The notes under the pieces: model-generated | Database searches by the model: none | The model's input: the letters and a program-made list of their open reading frames with translations, nothing else | What the model was told of the DNA's origin: nothing | In this document: piece by piece, positions 19,893 through 27,939 of the stretch | Numbering within the stretch: the stretch's first letter is position 1 | Layout: each line of letters starts with the position of its first letter | Source: Propionivibrio sp. | Lineage (GTDB): Bacteria > Pseudomonadota > Gammaproteobacteria > Burkholderiales > Rhodocyclaceae | NCBI GenBank assembly: GCA_029975435.1 | Contig: JARKPC010000238.1 | Span: 1 to 34,257 of the forward strand | DNA length: 34,257 nt | Reading direction: 5' to 3' | Translations under genes and position numbers: made by a program

Positions 19893-20878
19893 TGGCGCCA
19901 TCCCAGATTCAAGGTTTTGTCCCAGGCAAGACCGAACTGCCTGCGCACGACGGACAACACTGACGTCTCGCCGAGAAGGCCGCGCGGCAAGAACAGGATC
20001 GAGAAGAACATCACGGCGCCGACCACGATCATGCGATAGTCCCCTATCGGCCGGAGAACCTCGGGCAATCCAAGCAGGATCACGGCACCGAGAACAGCTC
20101 CGGGAATGCTGCCCAATCCGCCAACCACCATCATCGCCAGTATCAGGATCGACTCCGAGAAACGGAAATCCCCGGGCGAAATGTAACCCGTCGTATGGGC
20201 CCACAGCCCGCCGGCCACGCCGGCAAAAAAACAGGCGAACGCGAAGGACTGGATTTTCAGTCCGACCACGTTGAGTCCCATGGACGCCGCGCACTGATCG
20301 TCCTCGCGCACCGCACGCAAGGCGTTCCCATAGTAGGAGTGCGTCAGGCGTCCGAGCACCAGAGCGGCCAACAAGGCGATGATGGCCACCGCGTAGTAAT
20401 GGGTGATGTCGGACGCCGAGAAGAGCCCGTCAAGCGAGATGCCCGGAATGGCAGAGATGCCCATCGGCCCGCGCGTAAAGTCCACCCAGTTGAGCAATGT
20501 GACGTGAATGATCTCGCCCAAGCCCAGCGTGGCCACTGCGAAATAGATCCCGATCAGGCGCATGGTCGGCAAGGCCAGAAGAATCCCGAACACGGCCGTT
20601 ACCACTCCCGCTACCGGAAGCGTCAGGAAGAATGGCCAATGCAATTTGGTGGCAAGCAGTGCCGTCGTGTAGGCGCCAATACCGTAAAAGCCCGCATGTC
20701 CCAACGACATCAGCCCGGTTGTCCCGGTAATCAGGTTGGCGCTCATCGTCAGAATGGAAAAAACGCCGATGGTGGTCGTGACGCGAAACCAGTACCCGCC
20801 GCCGACGGCCGAAAGGATACCGGGCAACACGAGCAGCACGGCCAGGAGAAGAATCGAAATCGAAATCAATCTGCGCAT
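19889..20878 (-). CDS. livM: Branched-chain-type amino acid ABC transporter permease LivM
   Basis: This permease spans the inner membrane with about nine or ten helices. It has 329 residues. It starts with the hydrophobic MRRLISISILLLAVLLVLPG and contains the family-typical GLMSLGHAGFYGIGAYT and the cytoplasmic loop GNALRAVREDDQCAASMG, which contacts the ATPases. The start at 20878 lies 2 bases after the livH stop. A longer in-frame start inside livH is unlikely, since its extra residues do not look like LivM. Confidence 0.92.
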   Translation of the reverse strand: MRRLISISILLLAVLLVLPGILSAVGGGYWFRVTTTIGVFSILTMSANLITGTTGLMSLGHAGFYGIGAYTTALLATKLHWPFFLTLPVAGVVTAVFGILLALPTMRLIGIYFAVATLGLGEIIHVTLLNWVDFTRGPMGISAIPGISLDGLFSASDITHYYAVAIIALLAALVLGRLTHSYYGNALRAVREDDQCAASMGLNVVGLKIQSFAFACFFAGVAGGLWAHTTGYISPGDFRFSESILILAMMVVGGLGSIPGAVLGAVILLGLPEVLRPIGDYRMIVVGAVMFFSILFLPRGLLGETSVLSVVRRQFGLAWDKTLNLGWRQ

Positions 20879-20880
20879 GA

Positions 20881-21795
20881 TCAGACACGCTCCCTGCCAC
20901 CGCCAAACAATCCGGTCGGAAAAAAGACGAGGGTTATCACGAGAAACAAGTAAGCCACCAGATCGCCCCATCCCTGGGCAAAGAAGCTGGTCGTAATCGC
21001 TTCGGCCATCCCGAGGATCAGCGCGCACACGACGGCCCCGCCGATCGAAGAAAGCCCGCCCATGACCATCGCGACGAACGCCTTGACGCCCGGCGCAAAT
21101 CCCATCGCCGGGAAGATCGCGCCCTGATACAGCCCGACGATCAGACCGGCAATGGCTCCGAGCGTCGATCCGATTACGAAAGTTGCGATGATCGTCCGCT
21201 CGGTATTGATGCCCACGTAGGCGGCACCCATCGGATTATTCGCCACGGCCCTGATGGAAAGGCCGACCCGCGTGTGCTTGAGCAGCCACTGCAAGCCGCC
21301 GAGCATGACGATCGAAAGACCGAAGATCAGGAACTGGCCGTTGGCGAAGCTGAGCGGGCCGATTTCGATCGGCTTGAGGAGAAGATATTCTTGCGGAATC
21401 GATTGCATGTTCGAACCGAAAATCTTTTCCGCCAATTCGCGCACGATGATCGAAACCGCCAGCGACGAAAGCAAGGTCGCTTCGCGGATGGCCTTCGACT
21501 TCAGCGACGCCTCATCGCGGAAACGCCGGAACGGCCGGAAGGCGATGCGTTCCAGCCCGAAACCGGCGAGTGCGCCGAACGCCAGCGCGACAAGGATGAC
21601 GGCGAACAACGGCGGCGCCAGTTGGGTAATCGCCAACAATCCGGCGAAGGCACCAATCATATAGACCTCGCCATGCGCGAAGTTCACCACGTTGAGCACG
21701 CCGAAGATCAGCGTGAAACCTATGGCCATCAGCGCGTAGATCAGGCCGATCGACAAGCCATTGACCAGTTGCTGTACGAAAAAAACGTCGAACAT
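20881..21795 (-). CDS. livH: Branched-chain-type amino acid ABC transporter permease LivH
   Basis: This is the partner permease of LivM, with about eight membrane helices. The 304-residue protein has the family opening FVQQLVNGLSIGLIYALMAIG, the GVLNVVNFAHGEVYMIGAF motif, and the coupling-loop segment VGLSIRAVANNPMGAAYVG. It lies 56 bases downstream of livK with its own ribosome site (GGAG type). Confidence 0.94.
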   Translation of the reverse strand: MFDVFFVQQLVNGLSIGLIYALMAIGFTLIFGVLNVVNFAHGEVYMIGAFAGLLAITQLAPPLFAVILVALAFGALAGFGLERIAFRPFRRFRDEASLKSKAIREATLLSSLAVSIIVRELAEKIFGSNMQSIPQEYLLLKPIEIGPLSFANGQFLIFGLSIVMLGGLQWLLKHTRVGLSIRAVANNPMGAAYVGINTERTIIATFVIGSTLGAIAGLIVGLYQGAIFPAMGFAPGVKAFVAMVMGGLSSIGGAVVCALILGMAEAITTSFFAQGWGDLVAYLFLVITLVFFPTGLFGGGRERV

Positions 21796-21851
21796 GAGGG
21801 ACTCCTGGCTGGCCTTGCGGCCAGCCGGTTTGCTTTCTGGTGTTTCTTACG

Positions 21852-22979
21852 TTACTTGACAGAAACGAACTTGCCGTCCTGGACCTGCAGCTTGCTCAGG
21901 AGCTTGATTGGCTCGCGCGTCGCCGGGTCGAAACTCGTCGTGCCAGTCACGCCGGGGAAGTCCTTGGTTGCTGCCAGCGCGTCACGGACCTTCGCGCGCG
22001 TTGCATTGGCTCCACCAGCCGCCACAATGGCATTCAGCATGATATTCGTCGCATCGTATGCCTGGGCGGCGAACTGCTGCGGCTTGCCGTTGTAACGCGC
22101 TTCATAGTTCTTGACGAAGGCGGCGACATGCGGCTCGGTGCTTTCCACTACGAAAGTCGAGGTCAGATAGACGCCGTTGGCCGCCGGGCCGGCCAGTTCG
22201 AGCAGCTTCTTTTCATAGAGCGACGAGGTTGCGAAGACCGGCTGCTTCAAGCCCATCTGGACTTTCTGCTGCAGGAACGCCGAACCGTCCTCGTAGAAAG
22301 CCCCGACAAAGATCGCGTCGGGCTGGCTGCGCGCCATCTTCGTCAGGATCGACCGGAAGTCGCGCGTTCCCGGGTTGAAGAACTCGGTATCCGTCACCGT
22401 GCCGCCCAGCGCCTTGAAGCCCTGGACGAAATTCCCCGCCGCCGACTGGCCCCAGTCGTTCTGGATGGCGATTACCGCAACCTTCTTGGCGCCGCTGTCG
22501 AAAGCCCACTTCGCGATCAGCGGCCCCTCGTAGGCTTGCGTGTTGATGTTGCGGAACTGATATTCGCTGATCTTTACGTAGTCCGGGTGAGATGCGGTCT
22601 GTGAGAGTTGCGGCACCTTGGTCTGGGCGTAGACCTGCCCGGCGGCCATCGACACGGTCGAATTGAAGTCGCCGATCACCCCGACGATGCTGGCATCATC
22701 GGAGAACTTGCGGGCAATATTGACCCCTTCCTTCGCGTCGCTCTTGCTGTCTTCGAATTTGAGTTGAATCGTCACGCCAGGAAGGCGACCCGACTTGTTG
22801 AACTCATCGACGGCAAGCGTCGCAGAATTGCGGAACACGGTTCCGTACTGCGCATTCTCGCCGCTCAGCGGGGCCTGATAGCCGATCGCCACCGTCTTGT
22901 TTTGCGCGCTGGCGCCGCAGGAAAGCGCTACCAGGCAAACCGTCGTCAAAAGGGTCTTGCACTGCTTGAATCTCATCAT
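21852..22979 (-). CDS. Periplasmic substrate-binding protein of the Liv transporter
   Basis: This is the LivK-type periplasmic binding protein that captures the substrate. It has 375 residues, with a signal peptide (about 1-25, cleavage near CGASAQ). The Leu/Ile/Val-binding fold follows, opening with KTVAIGYQAPLSGENAQYG and containing GVIGDFNSTVSMAAGQVY. GGAGAG precedes the tandem ATG-ATG at 22979/22976; I use the first, at better spacing. Family members bind branched-chain amino acids, but also amides, urea, aromatic acids and other compounds, so the substrate is unknown. Gene order is livKHMGF. Confidence 0.9.
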   Translation of the reverse strand: MMRFKQCKTLLTTVCLVALSCGASAQNKTVAIGYQAPLSGENAQYGTVFRNSATLAVDEFNKSGRLPGVTIQLKFEDSKSDAKEGVNIARKFSDDASIVGVIGDFNSTVSMAAGQVYAQTKVPQLSQTASHPDYVKISEYQFRNINTQAYEGPLIAKWAFDSGAKKVAVIAIQNDWGQSAAGNFVQGFKALGGTVTDTEFFNPGTRDFRSILTKMARSQPDAIFVGAFYEDGSAFLQQKVQMGLKQPVFATSSLYEKKLLELAGPAANGVYLTSTFVVESTEPHVAAFVKNYEARYNGKPQQFAAQAYDATNIMLNAIVAAGGANATRAKVRDALAATKDFPGVTGTTSFDPATREPIKLLSKLQVQDGKFVSVK

Positions 22980-23077
22980 GATTATGCTCTCCGAAAGGTA
23001 CATCAATGACAAAGTTGACCGTCAACACGCCAAACAGGCACTACATCCACCATCCGACACGCCGCTGAAAACAAGCG

Positions 23078-23094
23078 AGCACTTTAGTATCCGA
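23078..23094 (-). promoter_or_regulatory. Weak candidate sigma-54 promoter of livK
   Basis: On the minus strand TCGGATACTAAAGTGCT keeps GG-N10-GC, and its -12 half (AAAGTGCT) is identical to that of dhaK. The -24 half (CGGAT) is poor. The predicted start is about 85-90 bases before livK. A sigma-70 promoter elsewhere in the gap cannot be excluded. Confidence 0.3.
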
Positions 23095-23624
23095 CCTGAC
23101 TCCCGGCAAAGGTGTTTTTTGCATATCGATATAACATGCACCAAAACGAGACGGACTTCGAACCGCTTTGCCAATGGCCGATCAATACTCAAGACATCGG
23201 CTCCAGCATCGAAAAGCAATTTCCGGTCCAGACCCTTGCGTGACGCGGCCCACAAGTGTTCGACCGGCTGCGTCAAGCACCTCACGCGGTTGGTCCGGAT
23301 GTCAGCCGCAATCGCATTTCCGGATGCCGGCGCTGGACTGTCAATACTTTCTTGCTTGCAGGGGCGAACTGTCAATCGGGGGATGCCGTCCCCGCGATGG
23401 ATTTTCCCTTTCTCGCGATATCCGATCGACAGCCGAATTTCTCAACTTCTCGGCAAATATTCCCAAATTGCGAAACTCTCTAATGGCGGAGAGGCATCTT
23501 TTTGCCATCCGGGGATAAAATCGACGCCCAAAAACAGTGCATCGCAACCGGGAACAAAACGACCAGGTTCGCCGATCGCCAATGCAGGCCGGTCACTGAG
23601 CAAGAAAGCCCTGTCCGAGAACAT

Positions 23625-23645
23625 GCATCTCTCGGCCCACTCGCC
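23625..23645. promoter_or_regulatory. Dyad CCGAGA-N9-TCTCGG upstream of the hydrolase-like gene
   Basis: Perfect 6-bp arms flank a 9-base centre containing ATGCAT. The dyad lies about 37 bp upstream of the sigma-54 promoter at 23682. It could be an operator for a regulator; no protein can be assigned. The 804-base gap 23013-23816 otherwise holds the two sigma-54 candidates and no well-supported gene. Confidence 0.3.
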
Positions 23646-23681
23646 AAGAGACATCTCGCGACCAAGGAGATCGGCGATCAA

Positions 23682-23697
23682 TGGCACGCTACCTGCT
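23682..23697 (+). promoter_or_regulatory. Sigma-54 (RpoN) promoter of the thiazoline-carboxylate hydrolase-like gene
   Basis: TGGCACGCTACCTGCT has a perfect -24 half (TGGCACG) and a -12 half differing from TTGCT at one base, with GG-N10-GC spacing. The predicted start is near 23708, about 110 bases before the ATG at 23817. It is the best match to the consensus in the window. Confidence 0.8.
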
Positions 23698-23816
23698 TTG
23701 TGGGCTCGCATCGAATCACGAATGGAACCAAACCGCTCATTGCCTGCCCCAAATTCAGACAACGCCCCGTGGTCCATGCCATTATCGACAGCCATTACCA
23801 GAGCAAGGAGAGCAAC

Positions 23817-24329
23817 ATGTGTATTTGTCATAACAACACACCGAAGAACACCGATGATCCGACCACCAACAAGCTGAGGAAAGCCTTCATTCATCGCGCC
23901 CTGTGGATGGGACTGCTGCTCAAGGAAATGAAGGACCGGGGCCTCGACTGGGAAGAAATCGGTCACGCCGCCATCCTCAAGACCGGTTGCATGCACGGTG
24001 AAGGCATCAAGGAACAGCTCTCCAATCCGGATAGCCTGGTCGAGTTTGGCAAGACGTTCCTGAACGAAGACGTGATCAAGGTCTTCGAAATGGAGATCAA
24101 GAAACTCGACGAGAACGAGTTGACGGTCGAGTTCGGCTATTGCCCCCTCGTCACAGCCTGGACTCAAGCCGGCATCGAAGGCGAGATGCTCGACAAACTG
24201 TGCGATATCGCGATGTCCGGTGATCGCGGCATCGGCAGCAGGTTCGAGAACTTCGAGTTCCGGCTCGGGAAAACCATTGCGCAAGGCAACAAGGTTTGCG
24301 AAGTCGCCTTCGTGAGAAGAAAGGCCTAG
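23817..24329 (+). CDS. L-2-amino-thiazoline-4-carboxylate hydrolase-like protein
   Basis: The 170-residue protein resembles the L-2-amino-thiazoline-4-carboxylic acid hydrolase family, whose founding members open a thiazoline ring on the route to L-cysteine. Visible family features are a helical N-terminal half, the YCPLVTAW segment (Cys109), a Cys/Asp region in LDKLCDIAMSGDRG, and the end segment KTIAQGNKVCEVAF. Cysteines at residues 2 and 4 are unusual. The ATG follows an ideal AAGGAG. It is divergent from livK and has its own sigma-54 promoter, tying it to the dhaKL/Liv block. Most members of the family are uncharacterised, so the substrate may differ. Confidence 0.75.
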   Translation: MCICHNNTPKNTDDPTTNKLRKAFIHRALWMGLLLKEMKDRGLDWEEIGHAAILKTGCMHGEGIKEQLSNPDSLVEFGKTFLNEDVIKVFEMEIKKLDENELTVEFGYCPLVTAWTQAGIEGEMLDKLCDIAMSGDRGIGSRFENFEFRLGKTIAQGNKVCEVAFVRRKA

Positions 24330-24359
24330 ACAGGACCAGTCGCCCGACCGGCCAACGAA

Positions 24360-24387
24360 CGCGTTCGGGCAATCGCCCGAACGCGTC
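24360..24387. terminator. Perfect 12-bp hairpin between convergent genes, probable terminator
   Basis: ACGCGTTCGGGC and GCCCGAACGCGT form a perfect 12-bp stem with the 4-base loop AATC, 30 bases after the hydrolase-like stop and 110 bases beyond the stop of the convergent transporter. There is no T-run on either strand, so termination is likely but not certain. Confidence 0.5.
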
Positions 24388-24496
24388 GAATCTCAAACAT
24401 GCCGTCACCCTGCCCGCGTTGTCGCCATGTCGAATGGACGCGCGCACCAAGCTCCATGAGGACTCCTGCCAGCCCGCCGCAACGGTCGACTGCAGC

Positions 24497-25450
24497 TCAG
24501 CCTGCGACGGGTCTTTCCTGACGCACCGGCATCGTCTTCTCGCGATTCACCAACCAGATGCCGGCGCAGACCAGCACCAGGGCGATCAGGTTTTTCAGCT
24601 CCATCACGCTTTCGCCAAGAAACAGGGCTGACAACACCGCCCCGAAGATGGGTACCAGAAAATTGAAAACGCTCACCATGGCGACGCGGTTGTATTTGAG
24701 CAGGACCGCCCAAAAAGCGATGGCCAGCGAAGACAAGAGAACCAGATAGGCCAGCAGCAGAAACGCTTTCAAGGAGACAGCCCCCAACGCTCCCCCGGAC
24801 GCATAGCCACCCAGGAGGAGAAGCGCTCCCCCGATGCCCAACTGATAACCGGTCATGGCGACCGAATCCATGTTTTGCGAAAGTCGCTTTCCGTAGATCG
24901 TCGAGGCGGAAAGAATGAAGGCGGCAATTACCACGAACCCCTCGCCGAGCAACGTGAAATTGAAATCGAGTGGACCGGCGCCAAAATTGACCGCCATAAC
25001 CCCGGCAAATCCGATCAGGCAGCCAAGGATCTTGTTCACGCTCAAACGATCATTCCGATAGATGAAATGTGCCAGCAGCACACCGAAGAATGAAACGGTT
25101 CCGTTGAGCACCGAGCTTTTCACCCCGGTCGTATAGGCCAGCCCGATGTAGAAAAACACATAATGGATCGTGGTCTGCGTCAACCCCAGCAGACAGGTCG
25201 ACATGAGGCTCCTTCGATTCAGCGCCAAGGCGCTGCGACGCGTCAGCGCCACAAGGGCAAGCAACAACAGCCCGGCAAAGGCAAAGCGATAGCCGGCAAA
25301 CACCATTTTCGACGGGATATCGCTGGCGGCAATTCCGAACATGGCGTAACCGTTCTTGATCGCCGGGTACGAACTGCCCCACAACAGGCAACAGAAGGAC
25401 GCCAGCAGGATAACGACGCGGCGATCGGAGAAGAAGGGGTGCTGATTCAT
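24497..25450 (-). CDS. EamA/DMT-family transporter (second copy)
   Basis: This is a 317-residue inner-membrane protein with about ten helices in two EamA repeats (about residues 12-145 and 160-300), as in drug/metabolite exporters such as RhaT or YdcZ relatives. CCLLWGSSYPAIKNG in helix 1 and GVKSSVLNGTVSFFGVLLA in helix 4 are identical to those in the neighbour at 25473. It is therefore a tandem paralogue, downstream in the same transcript after a 22-base gap. The substrate is unknown; the family exports amino acids, nucleobases and other metabolites. Confidence 0.9.
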   Translation of the reverse strand: MNQHPFFSDRRVVILLASFCCLLWGSSYPAIKNGYAMFGIAASDIPSKMVFAGYRFAFAGLLLLALVALTRRSALALNRRSLMSTCLLGLTQTTIHYVFFYIGLAYTTGVKSSVLNGTVSFFGVLLAHFIYRNDRLSVNKILGCLIGFAGVMAVNFGAGPLDFNFTLLGEGFVVIAAFILSASTIYGKRLSQNMDSVAMTGYQLGIGGALLLLGGYASGGALGAVSLKAFLLLAYLVLLSSLAIAFWAVLLKYNRVAMVSVFNFLVPIFGAVLSALFLGESVMELKNLIALVLVCAGIWLVNREKTMPVRQERPVAG

Positions 25451-25472
25451 GGTTTTGGATTATCGATTTGAT

Positions 25473-26405
25473 CTATTTTTCCAGCGTCACCAGCCAGATA
25501 CCGGTGCACACGAGCAACAGGGCGGCGAGATTTTTCCATTCGAGGAAGGTCTCGCCAAGAAAGATGGCGGAGAGGATCGCCCCGAATATGGGAACGAGGA
25601 AGTTGAACACGCTGACCATCCCGACCCGGTTGTATTTGAGCAGCACGCTCCACAGCGTGTAGGCCACCGATGAGTTGAGGACAAGGTAGCCCAGAATGAG
25701 CGACGACTTGAGTGTCACATGCGCCAACCCGCCGCCCAGCGCGTAACCGATGACCAGGAGCACGGCGCCTCCGAAGGCCAGTTGATAGCCGGTCATCAGG
25801 CTCGAATCCATATGCCGTGAGACGCGCTTGCCATAGATCATCCCGGCGGCCATGAAAAAGGCGGAAACGATCATGCTGCCCTCGCCGATCAGCGTAAAGC
25901 TGAAATCGAGCAGATCGTGATTGAAATTCACCACCAGGACGCCGCCGAAGCCGATCAGACACCCCAGGCTCTTGGCCCAGTTCAGGCGGTCGTTGTGATA
26001 GATGAAATGCGCCAGCAGCACGCCGAAAAACGAGACCGTGCCGTTGAGCACCGAACTCTTGACGCCCGTCGTGTAGGCCAGCCCCAGATAAAAGAACACG
26101 AACATGATCGACGTCTGCAGCAGCCCGAGCGCTCCGACCTCAAGCCAGTTCTGGCGGCTGAGGCCAAGGATGTCTTTCCTCGACAGCACGGCAACGCAGA
26201 GCAGAACGGCCCCCGCGAGCATGGAGCGCCAACCGGCAAAGACCAGCTTGCCGGCCATATCCCCGGGCTGGATGGCGAACATGGCGAAGCCATTCTTGAT
26301 GGCCGGATAGGAACTGCCCCACAGCAGACAACACAAGGTCGCCAACACGAAGACGGTCTTGCGGTCGGAAAAGAAGTGGTGGTGATCCAGCGCGCGGCCT
26401 GTCAT
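25473..26405 (-). CDS. EamA/DMT-family transporter (first copy)
   Basis: This is a 310-residue, ten-helix membrane protein with two EamA repeats, and is the paralogue of the downstream gene. The first gene of the pair, it is transcribed divergently from a LysR regulator that probably controls it. The ATG at 26405 aligns well with the paralogue, but no good Shine-Dalgarno is visible in the T-rich stretch before it. A terminator-like hairpin sits in the leader, so expression may be controlled after initiation. Substrate unknown. Confidence 0.9.
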   Translation of the reverse strand: MTGRALDHHHFFSDRKTVFVLATLCCLLWGSSYPAIKNGFAMFAIQPGDMAGKLVFAGWRSMLAGAVLLCVAVLSRKDILGLSRQNWLEVGALGLLQTSIMFVFFYLGLAYTTGVKSSVLNGTVSFFGVLLAHFIYHNDRLNWAKSLGCLIGFGGVLVVNFNHDLLDFSFTLIGEGSMIVSAFFMAAGMIYGKRVSRHMDSSLMTGYQLAFGGAVLLVIGYALGGGLAHVTLKSSLILGYLVLNSSVAYTLWSVLLKYNRVGMVSVFNFLVPIFGAILSAIFLGETFLEWKNLAALLLVCTGIWLVTLEK

Positions 26406-26434
26406 GTCCGAAAAAAACCGTTCAGGAGAACATC

Positions 26435-26480
26435 AAAAAAAAGGCGTATCGAGCCACGGGTTGGAGCTCCTTGATACGCC
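26435..26480 (-). terminator. Terminator-like hairpin in the leader of the EamA pair (candidate attenuator)
   Basis: On the minus strand GGCGTATC (26480-26473) pairs with GATACGCC (26450-26443). The inner arms GAGC/GCTC extend the stem past a 3-base bulge. Eight T residues follow at once (26442-26435). This has the form of an intrinsic terminator placed after the promoter and before the gene. No opposing gene needs it, so attenuation is the simplest reading. Confidence 0.6.
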
Positions 26481-26499
26481 GCAGAAAGGGGCTTTCTGC
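26481..26499 (-). promoter_or_regulatory. Leader hairpin upstream of the candidate attenuator
   Basis: GCAGAAAG and CTTTCTGC form a perfect 8-bp stem with a 3-base loop, directly next to the terminator-like hairpin and just after the predicted transcription start. It may be part of the same RNA control element. Confidence 0.45.
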
Positions 26500-26506
26500 T
26501 GGAGTC

Positions 26507-26534
26507 ATTATCCAGAGCTGATTGAATCGATCAA
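26507..26534 (-). promoter_or_regulatory. Candidate sigma-70 promoter of the EamA pair
   Basis: On the minus strand TTGATC (26529-26534) and GATAAT (26507-26512) are 16 bp apart; the -10 matches five of six bases. The -35 overlaps the large dyad, as expected for a regulated divergent promoter. The predicted start is near 26500, giving a leader of about 95 bases. Confidence 0.5.
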
Positions 26535-26552
26535 TTGTATTGATACAATTGA
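26531..26552. promoter_or_regulatory. LysR-type operator dyad
   Basis: Perfect 10-bp arms TCAATTGTAT and ATACAATTGA are separated by TG. A second overlapping dyad, ATTGA-N5-TCAAT, covers 26521-26535. Both lie in the divergent gap between the EamA pair and the LysR gene, where LysR regulators bind AT-rich T-N11-A dyads. Confidence 0.65.
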
Positions 26553-26585
26553 ATTGATAATTTTTTCGTATCAGAGTCATCGCCC

Positions 26586-27494
26586 ATGGACTTCAGGCAA
26601 TTTCGTTATTTCGTCACCGCGGCAGAGGAACTGCATTTCGCTCGGGCCGCCGAAAAGCTGGGGATCGCGCAACCCGCGCTCAGCCAGCAGATCAAGTCTC
26701 TTGAGGAACAACTGGGAACGCGGCTGTTCCTGCGCACCAAGCGGCGCGTGGAACTGACGGAGACCGGTTCGGCGTTCCTCCAGGAAGTGCGATCCACCCT
26801 CGCGCAGGCGGAAAAGGCCGTGCGGGTGGCACGAAACATGGCGCGTGGCGAAGCGGGGCAGATCGACATCGGTCTGGTCGGCTCCGTGATGTACGAATCG
26901 CGTTTCACGCATCAGTTGAAAGCCTACAGCAAGGAGCACCCCGGGGTCCGGATATCGCTGCACGAGATGCCTATCCTCACGCAGATCGACGCCGTGCGCT
27001 CCCAACACCTCGACATCGCCATTGTCCGCGACCCCATTCCGGATGCCGCCCTGGCCGACGTCGAGCATTTCATTTTGTCCACACAACGACTGGTAGCGGC
27101 CCTGCCGGACGAACACCCGCTTTCAGCCTGCCCTGCCGTGCGGCTCATCGATCTCGAAGACGATGCCTTCCTGGCATTCACCGACCCCGCGGGAGTCGGG
27201 ATGGGTCAAGCGCTTCTCGATGAATGCCGGAATGCGGGATTCGAACCTCGAATTACCCAGAAGGTCTCCGAAATCGCCGCGCTGATCAGCCTCGTCGCCG
27301 CCGGATTCGGCGTCAGCCTGGTGGCCGAAATCGTCAGTCACCTGCGCCTGCCAGGCGTCTGCTATCGTCCGCTTGAAGGAATCGAGGCTCCGTCGAACCT
27401 GATCGTTGTCCACCGCCGATTCGAGCGCTCCGCTACGGTACGCGCCCTGCTCGACACGATCAGGAATCGTAAACAACCCCCTTTTTCAGGATGA
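26586..27494 (+). CDS. LysR-family transcriptional regulator
   Basis: The 302-residue protein has an N-terminal winged helix-turn-helix (about residues 1-60: MDFRQFRYFVTAAEELHFAR, then AQPALSQQIKSLEEQLGTRL). A periplasmic-binding-protein-like effector domain covers about 90-295. It most resembles the BenM/CatM/CynR side of the family by general pattern, but the inducer is unknown. It is divergent from two EamA exporters across a perfect dyad, so it probably activates them in response to an export substrate. Its 3' end overlaps the convergent fucU-like gene by 35 bp. Confidence 0.93.
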   Translation: MDFRQFRYFVTAAEELHFARAAEKLGIAQPALSQQIKSLEEQLGTRLFLRTKRRVELTETGSAFLQEVRSTLAQAEKAVRVARNMARGEAGQIDIGLVGSVMYESRFTHQLKAYSKEHPGVRISLHEMPILTQIDAVRSQHLDIAIVRDPIPDAALADVEHFILSTQRLVAALPDEHPLSACPAVRLIDLEDDAFLAFTDPAGVGMGQALLDECRNAGFEPRITQKVSEIAALISLVAAGFGVSLVAEIVSHLRLPGVCYRPLEGIEAPSNLIVVHRRFERSATVRALLDTIRNRKQPPFSG

Positions 27495-27909
27495 AACAAC
27501 AATACGGCCGGTTCTCGCTGTTCTGCACAACGGCAAAGCATTTCCTGGCCCGGGCGTAAAACTGCAAGCGCTCAATGACGGCATGCCCGATATCGCGGCC
27601 TTCCGCTTGCCGGCACACGTCCAGCACATCGGAATGGACGGGCAGCACCGCTCCGGGCTGCACGGAAGGATCCATCCACGACACGGGCGCGTCGACAAAA
27701 TTGTCCAGCGGCATCAGTTCAAGGATGCCGGCAATCGCCGTTGGCGCATCCATGCCACCGAGTGTAATCAGCTTTCCCGTGACGGTGTCGTTGGCCACCG
27801 AGCGGGCCGGAAAATTGCGGTCAACCACCGCCAGTTCATCGCCATGGCCCATGGCCGCCAACACCCACAACAGTTCGGCATCCATGAACGCGGGAATACG
27901 TTTCAGCAT
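27460..27909 (-). CDS. RbsD/FucU-family sugar mutarotase-like protein
   Basis: RbsD and FucU proteins interconvert the anomers or ring forms of ribose and fucose. The 149-residue protein has the family opening MLKRIPAFMDAELLWVLAAMGHGDELAV, including the conserved GHGD, followed by NFPA. It ends with the CFILKKGVV strand. It looks closer to FucU than RbsD. It lies 30 bases after srkA on the same strand with a GGGAGA ribosome site, and overlaps the end of the LysR gene by 35 bp in the opposite direction. No sugar transporter or kinase gene is next to it, so the sugar is unknown. Confidence 0.87.
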   Translation of the reverse strand: MLKRIPAFMDAELLWVLAAMGHGDELAVVDRNFPARSVANDTVTGKLITLGGMDAPTAIAGILELMPLDNFVDAPVSWMDPSVQPGAVLPVHSDVLDVCRQAEGRDIGHAVIERLQFYARARKCFAVVQNSENRPYCCFILKKGVVYDS

Positions 27910-27939
27910 GTTGGTCTCCCTATTTACTCGTTACCACGC

